A DNA stretch of 64,000 bases from Nostoc linckia FACHB-104 (GCF_014696615.1 NZ_JACJQJ010000019.1:62001-126000); one strand, 5' to 3'. Positions 56,001 through 64,000 are shown, numbered from the stretch's first letter. Translations and numbers: made by a program. Notes: generated from the letters alone by a model not told the origin.

Positions 56001-59000
56001 CTTGTAAGCAATAGGGAACTTCATTCTGCCCCAATAAGTTCAGAATTGCTTGTTGGTAACACTCATGATATTTTAGTGGTGCTTCTTGGTTGACTTGGCT
56101 AATAGCTTGCCCATAAGCTGCCATTTCCTTCGCTAAATCATTTAATTCTCGACCACTCCAATAACTATACTGTCCGTAGATCATTAAATTTAACGCCACA
56201 CATTCCCAGTCTCCGTTTTCCAGTCCATGTTGATAGCCTTCTAACAAAGACTGAATTGTGTGATGCAGTGGTTCTTTCCAATGCCGAATAAAGCTGTTGA
56301 CAATAAAGTAAGCCCGGCTTTTAAAGGCGTTAATTTGCAGTTTTTCTAATAACTTTAATGACAGTTGTCCAAATTCATACCCAGCATCAATATCTCCCAT
56401 AAAACTACAGAGCATTAATCCGTAGTCTGCATAAGCAAAAATAGAAATAGATGAATTTCCAAACTGGATAGAAATCTCAACTTCCTTGAAAACGAGTAGC
56501 GGTAACAGTGTCGGTGCAGCAACGTATGCAGATGCCATCAGTTTTGTCAGAATTTGCATAACTGCAAGTTGCTGCGGATCGCTCATCGCTGGCAAATCTA
56601 GCAAACTCAGAGGTGTACGCCCCATCCATAGTTGCCTTGTATGTTCAGCGGCTGCACCAATCTCTGCCATAGTTGGCTGTTGGGGAAATTCCACGCCCAG
56701 TGATTTCAGCACTTGCAAGCCAATTTCAACTACCTGGAGTAATTTACCTTGAGAGCGCAATGCCATGATTTGGGTTTCATGGACTTTAATCGTATCTAGT
56801 AAACCAGTAGCAGATTGCAATACAATCTCACCCCATGCTGCTAGCTTGTCAAAATCTGCATTCAGACAAGCAGCTTCCAGACGCTCATGATGCAAATTTA
56901 GGGTTAATTTGTAATGTGCTATCCAAGCATCAGCGGGTAGTAAATCAATCCCTTGAGTGAAATATTTCACCGCCGCATCATAGGCGATCGCAGTTTTGGC
57001 TTTACACCCTGCAATTAAATTCAGTTGGGCTAATTCGAGTCTTTTATCTAGCTGAGTAATCAGCTCAATACTTATATTTAAATGATTAACAATTTCAAAG
57101 ATATTCGCTTCTAGTTGAGTTTCTGGGGTGTTAGATAACAATAATTTCCCAATTGCCAGATGGGTTGCTTGTTTATCATCTTCGGCAATTAGTTTATATG
57201 CAGCTTGTTGGACGCGATCGTGCAAAAAGCGGTAAGTCAAATTAATAGATTGTTCTCCCGCAGTTATTTGAGAATTAGCTGGTTCTGCAATTTCTGCTTG
57301 GAAGAATTTATAAATCTGACTTGTTGGCAGAATCAACCCTTCTTGTAAAGCTTTCCACAAAGCTGTAGCGGTATGACTTTGAGATTGCTGAGAAACAATT
57401 GCTAAAGTTGCTAAATTAAACGAGTTACCAATACAAGCGGCTAACTTCAACACATTTTGCGTTTCACTCGGCAATTTTTGCAATTGCCGCGCCATAAATT
57501 CTACAACATCATCAGTGAGAGATAGGGCTTTTATTTGAGCAATATCGCATTCCCAGTAACCTTGGTGGTGATTAAAGTTAATTTGGCCATCTTCGTATAA
57601 TGCTTTGAGAAACTGCGTAATAAAAAAGGGATTACCTTGAGTTTTGCGCTCGATTAATTCTGTCAGGGATTGCGCTTGCTTGGTGGAACATTGCAACGTA
57701 TCAGCAACCAACAAATTCGTATCACTCAAAGCTAGAGGTGCTAGGGTAATTGTATTAATCGTTGTTCCCGCCTTTTGCAGTTCCTCTACTGCCAACATTA
57801 AAGGATGTGCGGGCGATACTTCATTATCTCGATAAGCTCCCAATAATAATAAATGTCCGTCTCTCATCACCAGTTTAATTAACTGTAGAGAAGCTAAATC
57901 TGCCCACTGTAAATCATCTAAAAACATCACTAATGGATGTTCTTTAGTTGTAAAAATGCTAATAAAGTTTTGAAACAATAAATTAAAACGATTCTGTGCG
58001 GCATTTCCTGCTAATTCTGGTGCAGGGGGTTGTTTGCCAATAATGATTTCTAATTCTGGGATCACTTCAATGAGAACTTGTCCATGATCTCCGACAGCAT
58101 TTAAAAATTTCGCTTTCCAAGTTTGTATTTGCTTGTCCGACTCTGACAACAATTGCCCCATCAAATCACGCAAAGCTTGTACAAAAGCTGATAAGGGAAT
58201 ATTGCGATTAAACTGGTCGAATTTACCTTTAATGAAATATCCTTGCTGACGGGTAATTGGCTTGTGAACTTCATTGACTACTGCAGTTTTCCCAATCCCC
58301 GAAAATCCTGCCACCAGCATCATTTCTGATGTACCATTTGCAACGCGCTCAAAAGCTTGCAACAAGGTAGAAACTTCTGTTTCTCGCCCATATAATTTAT
58401 CCGGAATCAGGAAGCGATCGCACACATCCCGTTGCCCAATTTCAAAATATGTAAGCTCTCCTGTATCTTGGAGTTGCGTTAAACAAGTTTCTAAATCGTG
58501 CTTTAATCCCAATGCACTTTGATATCTATCTTCAGCATTTTTCGCCAGCAACTTCATTACAATATCCGCCACTACTTGCGGAATTGGTTCTTCTTTTTTG
58601 AATTTTGAATTTTGCGGAAAGTTGCGTGTGGGGGTTCCCCCCCGTTGAGCAAACTTTCCAAGACTAATTTTGAATTTTTCTGGCATTGTCGCAATATGAC
58701 AATGCAGCAACTTGATTGGATCGTCGGCAATAAATGGTAATTCTCCGGTTAATAATTCATAAAATGTTACACCTAAAGAATAGAAATCACTGCGGTAATC
58801 TATTCCCCGATTCATTCTGCCTGTTTGTTCGGGAGAAATATAAGCAAGAGTTCCTTCTAAAACATTAGGATTTTTAATTTCTTGGGTTTCTTTGGGAAGT
58901 AATGAAGCGATACTAAAGTCGATAATTTGAATTTGCTTTGTTTCGGGATTAATCAGGATATTTGCGGGTTTTATATCTTTATGAATCACACGTTGATTGT

Positions 59001-59376
59001 GCAAAGCTTCAAGAATATTAGCTAATTGGATAGCAATTATCAAAAATTCGCACAAAGAGAGATTAACGGTTTTGATGTATTCTCGTAAAGAAATCCCTCC
59101 TGTATCTTCCATCACCAAAATATAACCGTTATTGTAAGGTTCTAATGATAAGGGATGAATAATACCGGGAATCTGAAAATTTTTGCTGATAGTATATTGG
59201 TTACGAAATTGCAGTAATTCGTTAAAGCTGGGATATTGAGAGGCAAGAAGTTTAATCACCACTGGAAGTTGATCCTGCTCCCGGATAGCTCGATAGACTC
59301 TAGTTCTGGAGCCAATATAAAGTTGAGAGCTAATTTGATATCCTGGGATGATGGGTTGGAGATTCTCAGTAGGCAT
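53062..59376 (-). CDS. HstK-type hybrid Ser/Thr kinase-ATPase-GAF-PAS-histidine kinase
   Basis: This is 2104 residues. A Ser/Thr kinase lies at about 10-300 (VIHKDIKPANIL near 130, with HKD for HRD; IIDFSIA near 150, with DFS for DFG; YISPEQTGRMNRG). An AAA-type ATPase follows from about 327 with P-loop AGFSGIGKTAVV near 358, then a long TPR-like region to about 1300. A GAF domain lies at about 1375-1520, two PAS domains near 1560 and 1690, and the histidine kinase has H-box GVAHEMNNPLGF near 1845, N-box NILANAIDA, and G-boxes IADNGQGM and GVGKGTGLGLAI. This class occurs in heterocyst-forming cyanobacteria, where members affect heterocyst envelope and stress responses. A repeat-derived stretch interrupts the kinase lobe at about 232-258. 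Confidence 0.93.
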   Translation of the reverse strand: MPTENLQPIIPGYQISSQLYIGSRTRVYRAIREQDQLPVVIKLLASQYPSFNELLQFRNQYTISKNFQIPGIIHPLSLEPYNNGYILVMEDTGGISLREYIKTVNLSLCEFLIIAIQLANILEALHNQRVIHKDIKPANILINPETKQIQIIDFSIASLLPKETQEIKNPNVLEGTLAYISPEQTGRMNRGIDYRSDFYSLGVTFYELLTGELPFIADDPIKLLHCHIATMPEKFKISLGKFAQRGGTPTRNFPQNSKFKKEEPIPQVVADIVMKLLAKNAEDRYQSALGLKHDLETCLTQLQDTGELTYFEIGQRDVCDRFLIPDKLYGRETEVSTLLQAFERVANGTSEMMLVAGFSGIGKTAVVNEVHKPITRQQGYFIKGKFDQFNRNIPLSAFVQALRDLMGQLLSESDKQIQTWKAKFLNAVGDHGQVLIEVIPELEIIIGKQPPAPELAGNAAQNRFNLLFQNFISIFTTKEHPLVMFLDDLQWADLASLQLIKLVMRDGHLLLLGAYRDNEVSPAHPLMLAVEELQKAGTTINTITLAPLALSDTNLLVADTLQCSTKQAQSLTELIERKTQGNPFFITQFLKALYEDGQINFNHHQGYWECDIAQIKALSLTDDVVEFMARQLQKLPSETQNVLKLAACIGNSFNLATLAIVSQQSQSHTATALWKALQEGLILPTSQIYKFFQAEIAEPANSQITAGEQSINLTYRFLHDRVQQAAYKLIAEDDKQATHLAIGKLLLSNTPETQLEANIFEIVNHLNISIELITQLDKRLELAQLNLIAGCKAKTAIAYDAAVKYFTQGIDLLPADAWIAHYKLTLNLHHERLEAACLNADFDKLAAWGEIVLQSATGLLDTIKVHETQIMALRSQGKLLQVVEIGLQVLKSLGVEFPQQPTMAEIGAAAEHTRQLWMGRTPLSLLDLPAMSDPQQLAVMQILTKLMASAYVAAPTLLPLLVFKEVEISIQFGNSSISIFAYADYGLMLCSFMGDIDAGYEFGQLSLKLLEKLQINAFKSRAYFIVNSFIRHWKEPLHHTIQSLLEGYQHGLENGDWECVALNLMIYGQYSYWSGRELNDLAKEMAAYGQAISQVNQEAPLKYHECYQQAILNLLGQNEVPYCLQGTVFDESQVLPHFQATHDRGGLFHLSLCQASLNYLFGQYEQALQAVIRAEQFSDAGIGYVMIVILVFYDALIHLARYANVDVGEKLAILERVNTHQEKLHNWATRTPFNHQHRWELVAAESDRVLGQFATAIEHYELAINGAKTNGYLQEEALSNELAAKFYLEWGKEKVAAGYMQEAYYCYARWGAKAKTNDLENRYPNLLRPILPQTLQSLNLLETVASINGLNVSISTSAKTNHTSSSINNALDFAAILKASQSLSSTIQLDELMYQLTQMILQHSGGDRCALILPDSDGEWQVRAVATPETTELCTEPLEGNPHLPLKLIQYVKNTQEVVVINELKTNLPVIDEYLSQQQPKSLLCLPVLNQGHLIGILYLKNRATSSVFTSDRILVLNFLCTQAAISLENARLYQDSQKYAHKLEKSLEQLNLSENRFQKLADNIPGLIYQIRIQADGSSSISYVSSGCQTLYEVAPEDLMSGKYSLRDFEHPDDRAETFRATLESAKNLTPFHHEWRIITPNGNIKWVKAASQPERREDGEMVWDGIVIDISEQQTALHERKLAEQQQKRLLGILEATTDIVGIADANGNSLYVNPSGQKFWQMKDSAAEFHISQITPPIAMAHLQSVGIPTAIRQGTWSGESAIFDSQGHEVPVSQVIIAHKNAADEIEYLATIIRDIRERKQAEAAIELKSQQLEIALQELQKAQLQMVQNEKMSALGNLVAGVAHEMNNPLGFISASLKQVKPTLDDITEHLKLYQQALPDPEAEILDHAEEIDLDYSLKDLPKIIDSMVIACDRLQNISTSLRTFSRADKDYKVPFNINEGLDSTILILKHRLKANEKRPEITVTTEYTTFSPIDCFPGQLNQVFMNILANAIDALDESILHHSYKEIQLNPPRITINTAIDNHHVKISIADNGQGMSEEVKAHIFDHLFTTKGVGKGTGLGLAIAQQIVEEKHGGRIHVNSVVEEGTEFVISIPITDK
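58601..58678. repeat. In-frame hairpin repeat inside the kinase domain
   Basis: GGAAAGTT and AACTTTCC (58616-58659) enclose GGGGGTTCCCCC, forming a hairpin read in frame as LGKFAQRGGTPTRNFPQNSK. It is flanked by AATTTTGAATTTT at 58601-58613 and again at 58666-58678. Relatives go directly from the helix before it to IPQVVADIVMKLL, so this is extra sequence in the C-lobe. Confidence 0.6.
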
Positions 59377-59612
59377 TTCTACTTACCATATAACGCAAAT
59401 TAATTTTTGCTTCTCTAGACTTTTGCAACACTTCGCTGATGAAAAGCCTTGCAAAGCGGCGGGTTTAGACGAACTTAGTATTCCCATCAACTAGATGTTA
59501 ACTAACGTTAAAAGCTGTAAGTTTTTTACATTTATTTATTTCATGAGGTAAAAAACTAGCAAAAGCGAGCGGTTTACGCTATGAGTTATGAGTTAGAGAA
59601 TAACTTGTAACT

Positions 59613-61748
59613 TTGATTGTGCTAGACATTGCTCGCTCGGAAACATCAAAACCTCGCAGGCGCTTACCGAATCAGCGTTGGCAAATTTATCCCCAACAGG
59701 CTGAATTTGCTCAAAAGTTGGCTATATCCAACCATATCTCACCAATTGTCAGCCAGCTTTTGATTAACCGGGGTATTGAAACCCTAGAAGCAGCACAAGC
59801 CTTTTTAGAACCAGAATCGTTAATCTTACCTGCACCATTAGAAGAATTTCCCGATTTGGCGCTGAGTGTAGAGTTACTGCAAAATGCGATCGCCTCATCA
59901 GAAAAAATTGCCATTTGCGGTGATTATGATGCGGATGGAATGACTAGCACGGCTTTACTATTGCGGAGTCTCCGCGCTTTGGGTGCGAAAGTTGATTACG
60001 CTATCCCCAGCCGGATGCATGATGGTTATGGCATCAATAAACGAATTGTTGAAGAATTCCACAGCGAAGGTGTAGGGTTAATTCTCACTGTTGATAATGG
60101 TATTTCCGCAGTTGAACCCATCGCCAGAGCCAGAGAACTAGGATTAAAGGTAATTGTCACCGACCATCACGACATTCCGCAACAATTACCACCAGCTAAC
60201 GCGATTCTCAACCCCAAATTAATCGCCGAATCTTCACCCTATCGCGGTGTTGCGGGTGTAGGTGTAGCTTATATCTTGGCGGTATCTCTCGCACAACAGC
60301 TAGGTGAGACTAGGGGTTTAATCCAGCCGATGCTAGCACTGTTTACCTTGGGAACGATCGCAGATTTAGCACCCTTAACTGGCGTAAACCGTCGCTGGGT
60401 AAAACGTGGTTTACAACTCCTACCCAAATCCCATTTACCAGGAATACAAGCGTTAATTCAGATGGCTGGAGTTCAAGCGAGGGAACAAGGGGACAAGGGG
60501 ACAAGGGGACAAGGGGAAGGGGGAGCCGAGGAGCAGGGGAGCAATCCAAAATCCAAAATCCAAAATCTAAAATCGTTAAAGCCGGAGGACATTGGCTTTA
60601 AGCTGGGGCCGAGAATTAATGCTATCGGTAGAATTGGCGATCCGCAGATTGTGATTGATTTGCTGACTACAGATGATATGGGGATAGCGCTAGAAAGAGC
60701 AATGCAGTGCGAATCTGTGAACCAACAGCGTCAGGAAATGTGCGAGCAAATTGAACAAGAAGCGATCGCTTATGTGGAAACTGAATTTATCACATCACTG
60801 CCGCAAGACAGAGTATTAGTTGTTGTGCAACCAAACTGGCATCATGGTGTAATTGGAATTGTCGCTTCTCGGTTGGTGGAACGCTACGGTGTGCCAGTGT
60901 TTATTGGTACATACGAAGACGAAACCCACATTCGCGGTTCAGCCAGAGGAATTCCGGAATTTAACGTATTTGAAGCTTTGCAAGCTTGTCACGATTTACT
61001 AGGTAAATATGGCGGACACAAAGCCGCCGGGGGATTTTCTTTACCAGCACCGAATTTAGCAAAAATGCGATCGCGGTTGATTGAGTTTGCTAATCAATGT
61101 CTAGAACCCCAGCACCTCAAACCGCTACTAAAAATTGATACCGAAGTCAATTTTAATGAAATCAATCACCAGCTTTATCAACAGCTTAATACTTTGCATC
61201 CCTGCGGTATCGATAACCCCGATCCCGTCTTCTGGACTCCTAATGTGCAAGTAGTTGAGCAACAAATAGTTGGTAAAGGTCATATTAAACTCACGCTAGC
61301 TCAAACTATTGAGCAGCAACAGTATAAAATTAAGGCGATCGCTTGGCGTTGGCGCGACTACTATCCCCTACCGTCGCGGGTGGATGTTGCTTATAAACTG
61401 CGAGAAAATCATTTTAACGGCAATACTGCTATTGAGATGGAACTAATAGGTGTGCGACTACCAACGCAATCTCACCTGTTTTTCCGCTCCTCAACTCGTC
61501 CGTTAACAACCACCTTTGAGTACAAACAGCGCCATTACACTTGTGGTATCTTTCAACAGAATTCTTTCCCAGAATTAAGGATTAAAAATTCTGAAGGCAA
61601 AGTCTTAGTTATGCAACCAGGGCATACAATCGGTTTGCTAGGTAACAGTCGTGAAGATGCCAAAGAGGTTGATGTCTGTGAACCACAATATGACAGCATC
61701 ATCCAAGCTGCACTTCAGGCTTTGTCAGTGCTGAGTTCCAAGTCCTGA
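59613..61748 (+). CDS. recJ: Single-stranded-DNA-specific exonuclease RecJ
   Basis: This 711-residue protein has the DHH-family motifs ICGDYDADGMTS near residue 105, LTVDNGISA near 160, and VTDHHDIPQQLPPANAILNP near 185. The DHHA1 domain has RGSARGIPEFNVF and KYGGHKAAGGFSL near 470. It degrades single-stranded DNA 5' to 3' in recombination and mismatch repair. The start is a TTG at 59613, or GTG two codons later; neither has a clear ribosome site. A low-complexity insertion, EQGDKGTRGQGEGGAEEQ and a following KSKIQNLKS, occupies about residues 288-320, just before the conserved LGPRINAIGRI. Confidence 0.94.
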   Translation: MIVLDIARSETSKPRRRLPNQRWQIYPQQAEFAQKLAISNHISPIVSQLLINRGIETLEAAQAFLEPESLILPAPLEEFPDLALSVELLQNAIASSEKIAICGDYDADGMTSTALLLRSLRALGAKVDYAIPSRMHDGYGINKRIVEEFHSEGVGLILTVDNGISAVEPIARARELGLKVIVTDHHDIPQQLPPANAILNPKLIAESSPYRGVAGVGVAYILAVSLAQQLGETRGLIQPMLALFTLGTIADLAPLTGVNRRWVKRGLQLLPKSHLPGIQALIQMAGVQAREQGDKGTRGQGEGGAEEQGSNPKSKIQNLKSLKPEDIGFKLGPRINAIGRIGDPQIVIDLLTTDDMGIALERAMQCESVNQQRQEMCEQIEQEAIAYVETEFITSLPQDRVLVVVQPNWHHGVIGIVASRLVERYGVPVFIGTYEDETHIRGSARGIPEFNVFEALQACHDLLGKYGGHKAAGGFSLPAPNLAKMRSRLIEFANQCLEPQHLKPLLKIDTEVNFNEINHQLYQQLNTLHPCGIDNPDPVFWTPNVQVVEQQIVGKGHIKLTLAQTIEQQQYKIKAIAWRWRDYYPLPSRVDVAYKLRENHFNGNTAIEMELIGVRLPTQSHLFFRSSTRPLTTTFEYKQRHYTCGIFQQNSFPELRIKNSEGKVLVMQPGHTIGLLGNSREDAKEVDVCEPQYDSIIQAALQALSVLSSKS
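60474..60576. repeat. In-frame short tandem repeats inside recJ
   Basis: Four ACAAGGGG units (about 60485-60516), a GGGGGAGCCGAGGAGCAGGGG stretch cut from the same repeat class, and three ATCCAAAA units (about 60544-60570) follow one another. The same motifs occur between genes elsewhere in the window, for example AATCTAAA before rfbA and GGACAAGGGG near 62213. Confidence 0.85.
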
Positions 61749-61855
61749 GTCCTGAGTTTTTGGTTACTGAAGTTAGAGTTGGGAATTCTACAATTTTTTG
61801 CAACTCAAAACTTTTCACACAATACTCAGCACTTGTAACTCAGCAATCAGCAGTT

Positions 61856-61978
61856 TTACAGGTCGCCGTTGCGAAATGCTAAAACAAAAATTACCGCAGG
61901 CCCAGCAAGTACAATCAGCCCAACAAACAGTAGTTGAAAAATAACTTCCCAATTGATATTAGCTAGAGCTTCAAACAT
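61856..61978 (-). CDS. psb30: Photosystem II protein Psb30 (Ycf12)
   Basis: A 40-codon frame starts at ATG 61978 with an ideal ribosome site, GGAGGAAAAG. The product has a short lumenal or stromal start ([15 protein letters not shown]), one membrane helix ([20 protein letters not shown]) and the end RNGDL. The NINWEV, LAGPxVIF and AFR-x-G-x-L positions are those of Psb30/Ycf12, a single-helix subunit at the periphery of photosystem II near PsbJ and cytochrome b559. It is monocistronic, convergent with recJ. It is easily overlooked because of its size. Confidence 0.9.
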   Translation of the reverse strand: MFEALANINWEVIFQLLFVGLIVLAGPAVIFVLAFRNGDL

Positions 61979-62281
61979 CTTTTCCTCCGATTGTCTTAAA
62001 AAATTCAATAACTGCAATTGCAAAACCCGGTATCGATCATATCCGGCGAAGGAGCGCCAGATTTAATTTACTTAACAAAATTATAAAAAAAAACATAAAA
62101 ATGTAAGATGAGGGACTGGGGAACTCGGGGCCCCCTCTGGGGATAAGGGGTAATGGGGATTGGGGATTGGGGATTGGTGACTGGGGACTGGGGAGATGAG
62201 GAGGACAAGAGGACAAGGGGAAATAACAAACACCAATTACCCAATGACAAATGACAAATAACAAAGGACAAATAACAAATC
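61979..62281. repeat. psb30 upstream region with GGGGATT/GGGGACT heptamers
   Basis: The part nearest psb30 must contain its promoter (minus strand). From about 62112 to 62225 the sequence is GGGGATT, GGGGACT and GGACAAGGGG repeats, and from 62233 to 62280 it is AATGACAAATAACAAA repeats running up to the next ATG. No other gene is visible. Confidence 0.6.
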
Positions 62282-62632
62282 ATGACAACTTGGCAATGTA
62301 TCAAGCAATGTGGAGCCTGCTGTAATCTTGATCCAGCAGATCGTCCAGATATAGAAGAGTATCTTTCACCCGCAGAATTGGAAATTTACATGAGCATGGT
62401 AGGTGAAGGTGGATGGTGCGTTAATTTTGACCATATCACCCGAGAATGTCGCATTTATGCCAATCGTCCGCGTTTCTGTCGTGTGGAAACAGAGATATTT
62501 CAAGATATGTATGGTATAGAGCCAGAAGAGTTAAACGATTTTGCGATTGACTGCTGTCGTCAACAGATAGAAGGAGTATATGGCGATCGCAGCTTGGAAC
62601 TCATTCGTTTCAACAAAGCTGTCGGTTTTTAG
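62282..62632 (+). CDS. YkgJ-family cysteine cluster protein
   Basis: This 116-residue protein has the pattern CIKQCGACCNLDPADRPDI near the N-terminus, GGWCVNFDHITRECRIYANRPRFCRVE in the middle and DCCRQQI near residue 98. This is a set of conserved cysteines thought to bind a metal, probably Zn or an Fe-S cluster. The YkgJ/UPF0153 family has no settled function. No ribosome site is evident before the ATG. It is soluble and probably cytoplasmic. Confidence 0.85.
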   Translation: MTTWQCIKQCGACCNLDPADRPDIEEYLSPAELEIYMSMVGEGGWCVNFDHITRECRIYANRPRFCRVETEIFQDMYGIEPEELNDFAIDCCRQQIEGVYGDRSLELIRFNKAVGF

Positions 62633-62734
62633 TTGAAATTTGTAACTATAACTAAACACTAGTTGCAATTTATTACAACAATCTGAGAAAATGAGAGAAA
62701 TATGAAAAAAATCTAGTAATCCAATATACTGCCT

Positions 62735-63163
62735 GTGAAACTTGATTCTGCACCTCTCAGCCTTTCTAGAAGATCTCAGACTGAAAACCAGCCACAACTA
62801 AAGGAAAGTACCGATATTGACTTAACAACTGCAACCATTGAGCCACTTCAGCCTGTAGTAGCCGATAGTCCAAAAAAGCAAGAATCAGTAGCAGCTATTT
62901 TTGGTACCACCTTCGTCACCATCTTCCTCGCCGAGATTGGCGATAAAACTCAGCTATCTACCTTATTGATGAGTGCAGAATCTCATGCACCTTGGCTAGT
63001 TTTTATAGGTTCTGCGGCTGCTTTGATTACAACCAGCTTATTAGGTGTACTGTTAGGAGGTTGGATAGCCAAGCGACTCAGTCCCCAAACAGTAGAAAAA
63101 TCAGCAGGTGTGATGTTGTTGCTAATTTCCGTAATGCTTTTTTGGGATGTAATCATCGGTTAA
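62735..63163 (+). CDS. Half-size GDT1/TMEM165-family cation transporter, first subunit
   Basis: This 142-residue protein starts at GTG. A polar N-terminal tail of about 50 residues precedes three hydrophobic helices. The first helix carries the family signature FLAEIGDKTQLSTLL. Full-length GDT1 proteins have two such motifs in six helices; this gene encodes one half, and the next gene encodes the other. The family exports Mn2+ (and Ca2+) from the cytoplasm in cyanobacteria and chloroplasts, protecting photosynthesis from Mn excess. The two halves most likely form a heteromeric exchanger. Confidence 0.9.
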   Translation: MKLDSAPLSLSRRSQTENQPQLKESTDIDLTTATIEPLQPVVADSPKKQESVAAIFGTTFVTIFLAEIGDKTQLSTLLMSAESHAPWLVFIGSAAALITTSLLGVLLGGWIAKRLSPQTVEKSAGVMLLLISVMLFWDVIIG

Positions 63164-63196
63164 TAACCAACCGTCAACCGTCAACCGTCAACAGTT
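63164..63196. repeat. CAACCGT heptamer tract between the two GDT1 half genes
   Basis: Three to four CAACCGT/CAACAGT units form the short spacer between the half-transporter genes. These are the same heptamers as in 8085-8102 and 52990-53025. Confidence 0.75.
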
Positions 63197-63213
63197 CCCT
63201 TATATCAATTAAT

Positions 63214-63501
63214 ATGGATTGGCATCTTTTAGGACTAAGCTTTATTACAGTCTTTTTATCAGAATTAGGTGATAAAAGTCAGTTAGCTGCGATCGCGCTT
63301 TCGGGACGCAGTCAGTCTCGTCGGGCTGTGTTTTTTGCTACTGCGGTTGCTCTAGTATTAACTAGCTTACTGGGAGCATTAGCAGGGGGAGCAGTTGCAG
63401 AATTTTTACCCACCCGTGTTTTAAAAGCGATCGCGGCAGTAGGATTTGCAATACTTGCTGTACGCTTACTGTGGTTTAATGATTCCGAATCAGCGCAATA
63501 G
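63214..63501 (+). CDS. Half-size GDT1/TMEM165-family cation transporter, second subunit
   Basis: This 95-residue protein starts at ATG (MDWHLLGLSFITVFLSE) and has three helices and the second signature motif, FLSELGDKSQLAAIAL. It ends LWFNDSESAQ. It lies 50 bp after the first half in the same direction, separated by CAACCGT heptamers. Its motif (LGDKSQ) differs from the first half's (IGDKTQ), as the two motifs do in full-length proteins. That supports a split transporter rather than two independent homodimers. Confidence 0.9.
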   Translation: MDWHLLGLSFITVFLSELGDKSQLAAIALSGRSQSRRAVFFATAVALVLTSLLGALAGGAVAEFLPTRVLKAIAAVGFAILAVRLLWFNDSESAQ

Positions 63502-63936
63502 GTCGAACTTTGTTGTAGTGGATAGAAATTCTACCAATTTTCTGAAATTTGGCAACAGACTAGAATTTAGCAACCTAGATAATTGCGGACATTCTTCATG
63601 AGAATTACGTAGCTTATTTGTCCCTTTCACCGAGTATTACAAAGTTAGTATCAGGGTCTACCAATTATAGTTCGCTCAAAAAGATTAAATTCCTTTGATT
63701 CAGCATATAAAAACTGCTTAAAAATATTGTAATTGTCTTAATAAGACTGATATTTAAGTTGCGCGAGCTAGCTATATCTTTATTCCTTGCTCCTCCGCTC
63801 TCTGTAGCTTTTCTACAGAAGTAAGTTCAATAATCAAACCATATTTTATATTGTCAAAGTAGCTAAAAAGATAGCTCATCAATTGCATTCGACTTTAAGT
63901 AAAATCCATGACAGTGTATTTACGAGAGGATGCAGT
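63502..63936. other. AT-rich intergenic region near the right edge
   Basis: About 435 bp follow the second half-transporter gene, without an open frame, tRNA or recognised repeat that I can support. Confidence 0.4.
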
Positions 63937-64000
63937 GTGCTTTCCCTAAACTTTAGGAAGTCTTCAAAGCATTTCCCGCGTATATTACCTGGCATAAGTG
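63937..64000 (+). CDS. Possible start of a gene running off the right edge
   Basis: A GTG at 63937 follows AGAGGA by six bases and opens a frame to the window end (LSLNFRKSSKHFPRILPGIS). The basic start, followed by what looks like the beginning of a hydrophobic stretch, would fit a membrane-anchored signalling protein. Twenty-one codons are too few to identify it. Confidence 0.35.
   Translation, partial: MLSLNFRKSSKHFPRILPGIS

Overview
The window reads as the chromosome of a filamentous, probably heterocyst-forming cyanobacterium (Nostocales). The evidence is the many HIP1 octamers (GCGATCGC), a 40-codon gene for photosystem II protein Psb30, AcsF and heme oxygenase genes, a HepA-like exporter, very large STAND/WD40 and HstK-type signalling proteins, and dense families of short tandem repeats and miniature mobile elements between genes. 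I cannot name a species from sequence alone.

Positions 1 to 22457 form a cell-surface polysaccharide region. It holds an O-antigen polymerase-like membrane protein cut by the left edge, two GT4 and three GT2-like glycosyltransferases (two of them a tandem duplicate), a methyltransferase, a HepA-like ABC exporter, a Wzc/Wzz-like chain-length protein and a small sugar-phosphate transferase. Sugar donors come from a GDP-L-fucose pair (gmd, fcl) and a complete dTDP-L-rhamnose set (rfbB, rfbA, rfbC, rfbD). Together these could start, extend, polymerise and export a fucose- and rhamnose-containing glycan; a Wzx flippase and an outer-membrane channel are not in the window. A 5-formyl-THF cyclo-ligase and a CSP41-like epimerase sit inside the region.

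Positions 22478 to 27645 hold an orphan HicB-like gene and a tetrapyrrole/oxygen cluster: an acyl desaturase, heme oxygenase and hemF on the minus strand, divergent from acsF on the plus strand. All four encoded reactions consume O2.

Positions 27646 to 36390 begin with a MITE and a 21-bp-unit repeat array. Then come three co-directional genes: a 2030-residue STAND NTPase with 14 WD40 repeats, a four-helix-bundle protein and a P-loop ATPase. This is the best candidate for an uncharacterised sensing or conflict module.

Positions 36595 to 52742 are mostly housekeeping and hypothetical genes: leuC and leuD, a radC remnant, a beta-propeller protein, a Thg1-family enzyme, a TxlA-like thioredoxin, an NIL-ferredoxin, DUF3616 and CHAD proteins, two exported proteins, an orphan cytosine methyltransferase and an MFS transporter. 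Positions 53062 to 64000 hold a 2104-residue Ser/Thr kinase-histidine kinase hybrid, recJ, psb30, a YkgJ-type protein and a pair of half-size GDT1/Mn-exporter genes. A possible partial gene lies at the right edge.

The strongest new signal is in the repeats. A 126-bp element with 18-bp terminal inverted repeats occurs three times, and each copy is flanked by a perfect, different 10-bp target duplication. Several other MITE-like families are present. Repeat sequence of the kind normally found between genes has also entered coding sequences in frame: the STAND NTPase (twice), RecJ and the hybrid kinase.
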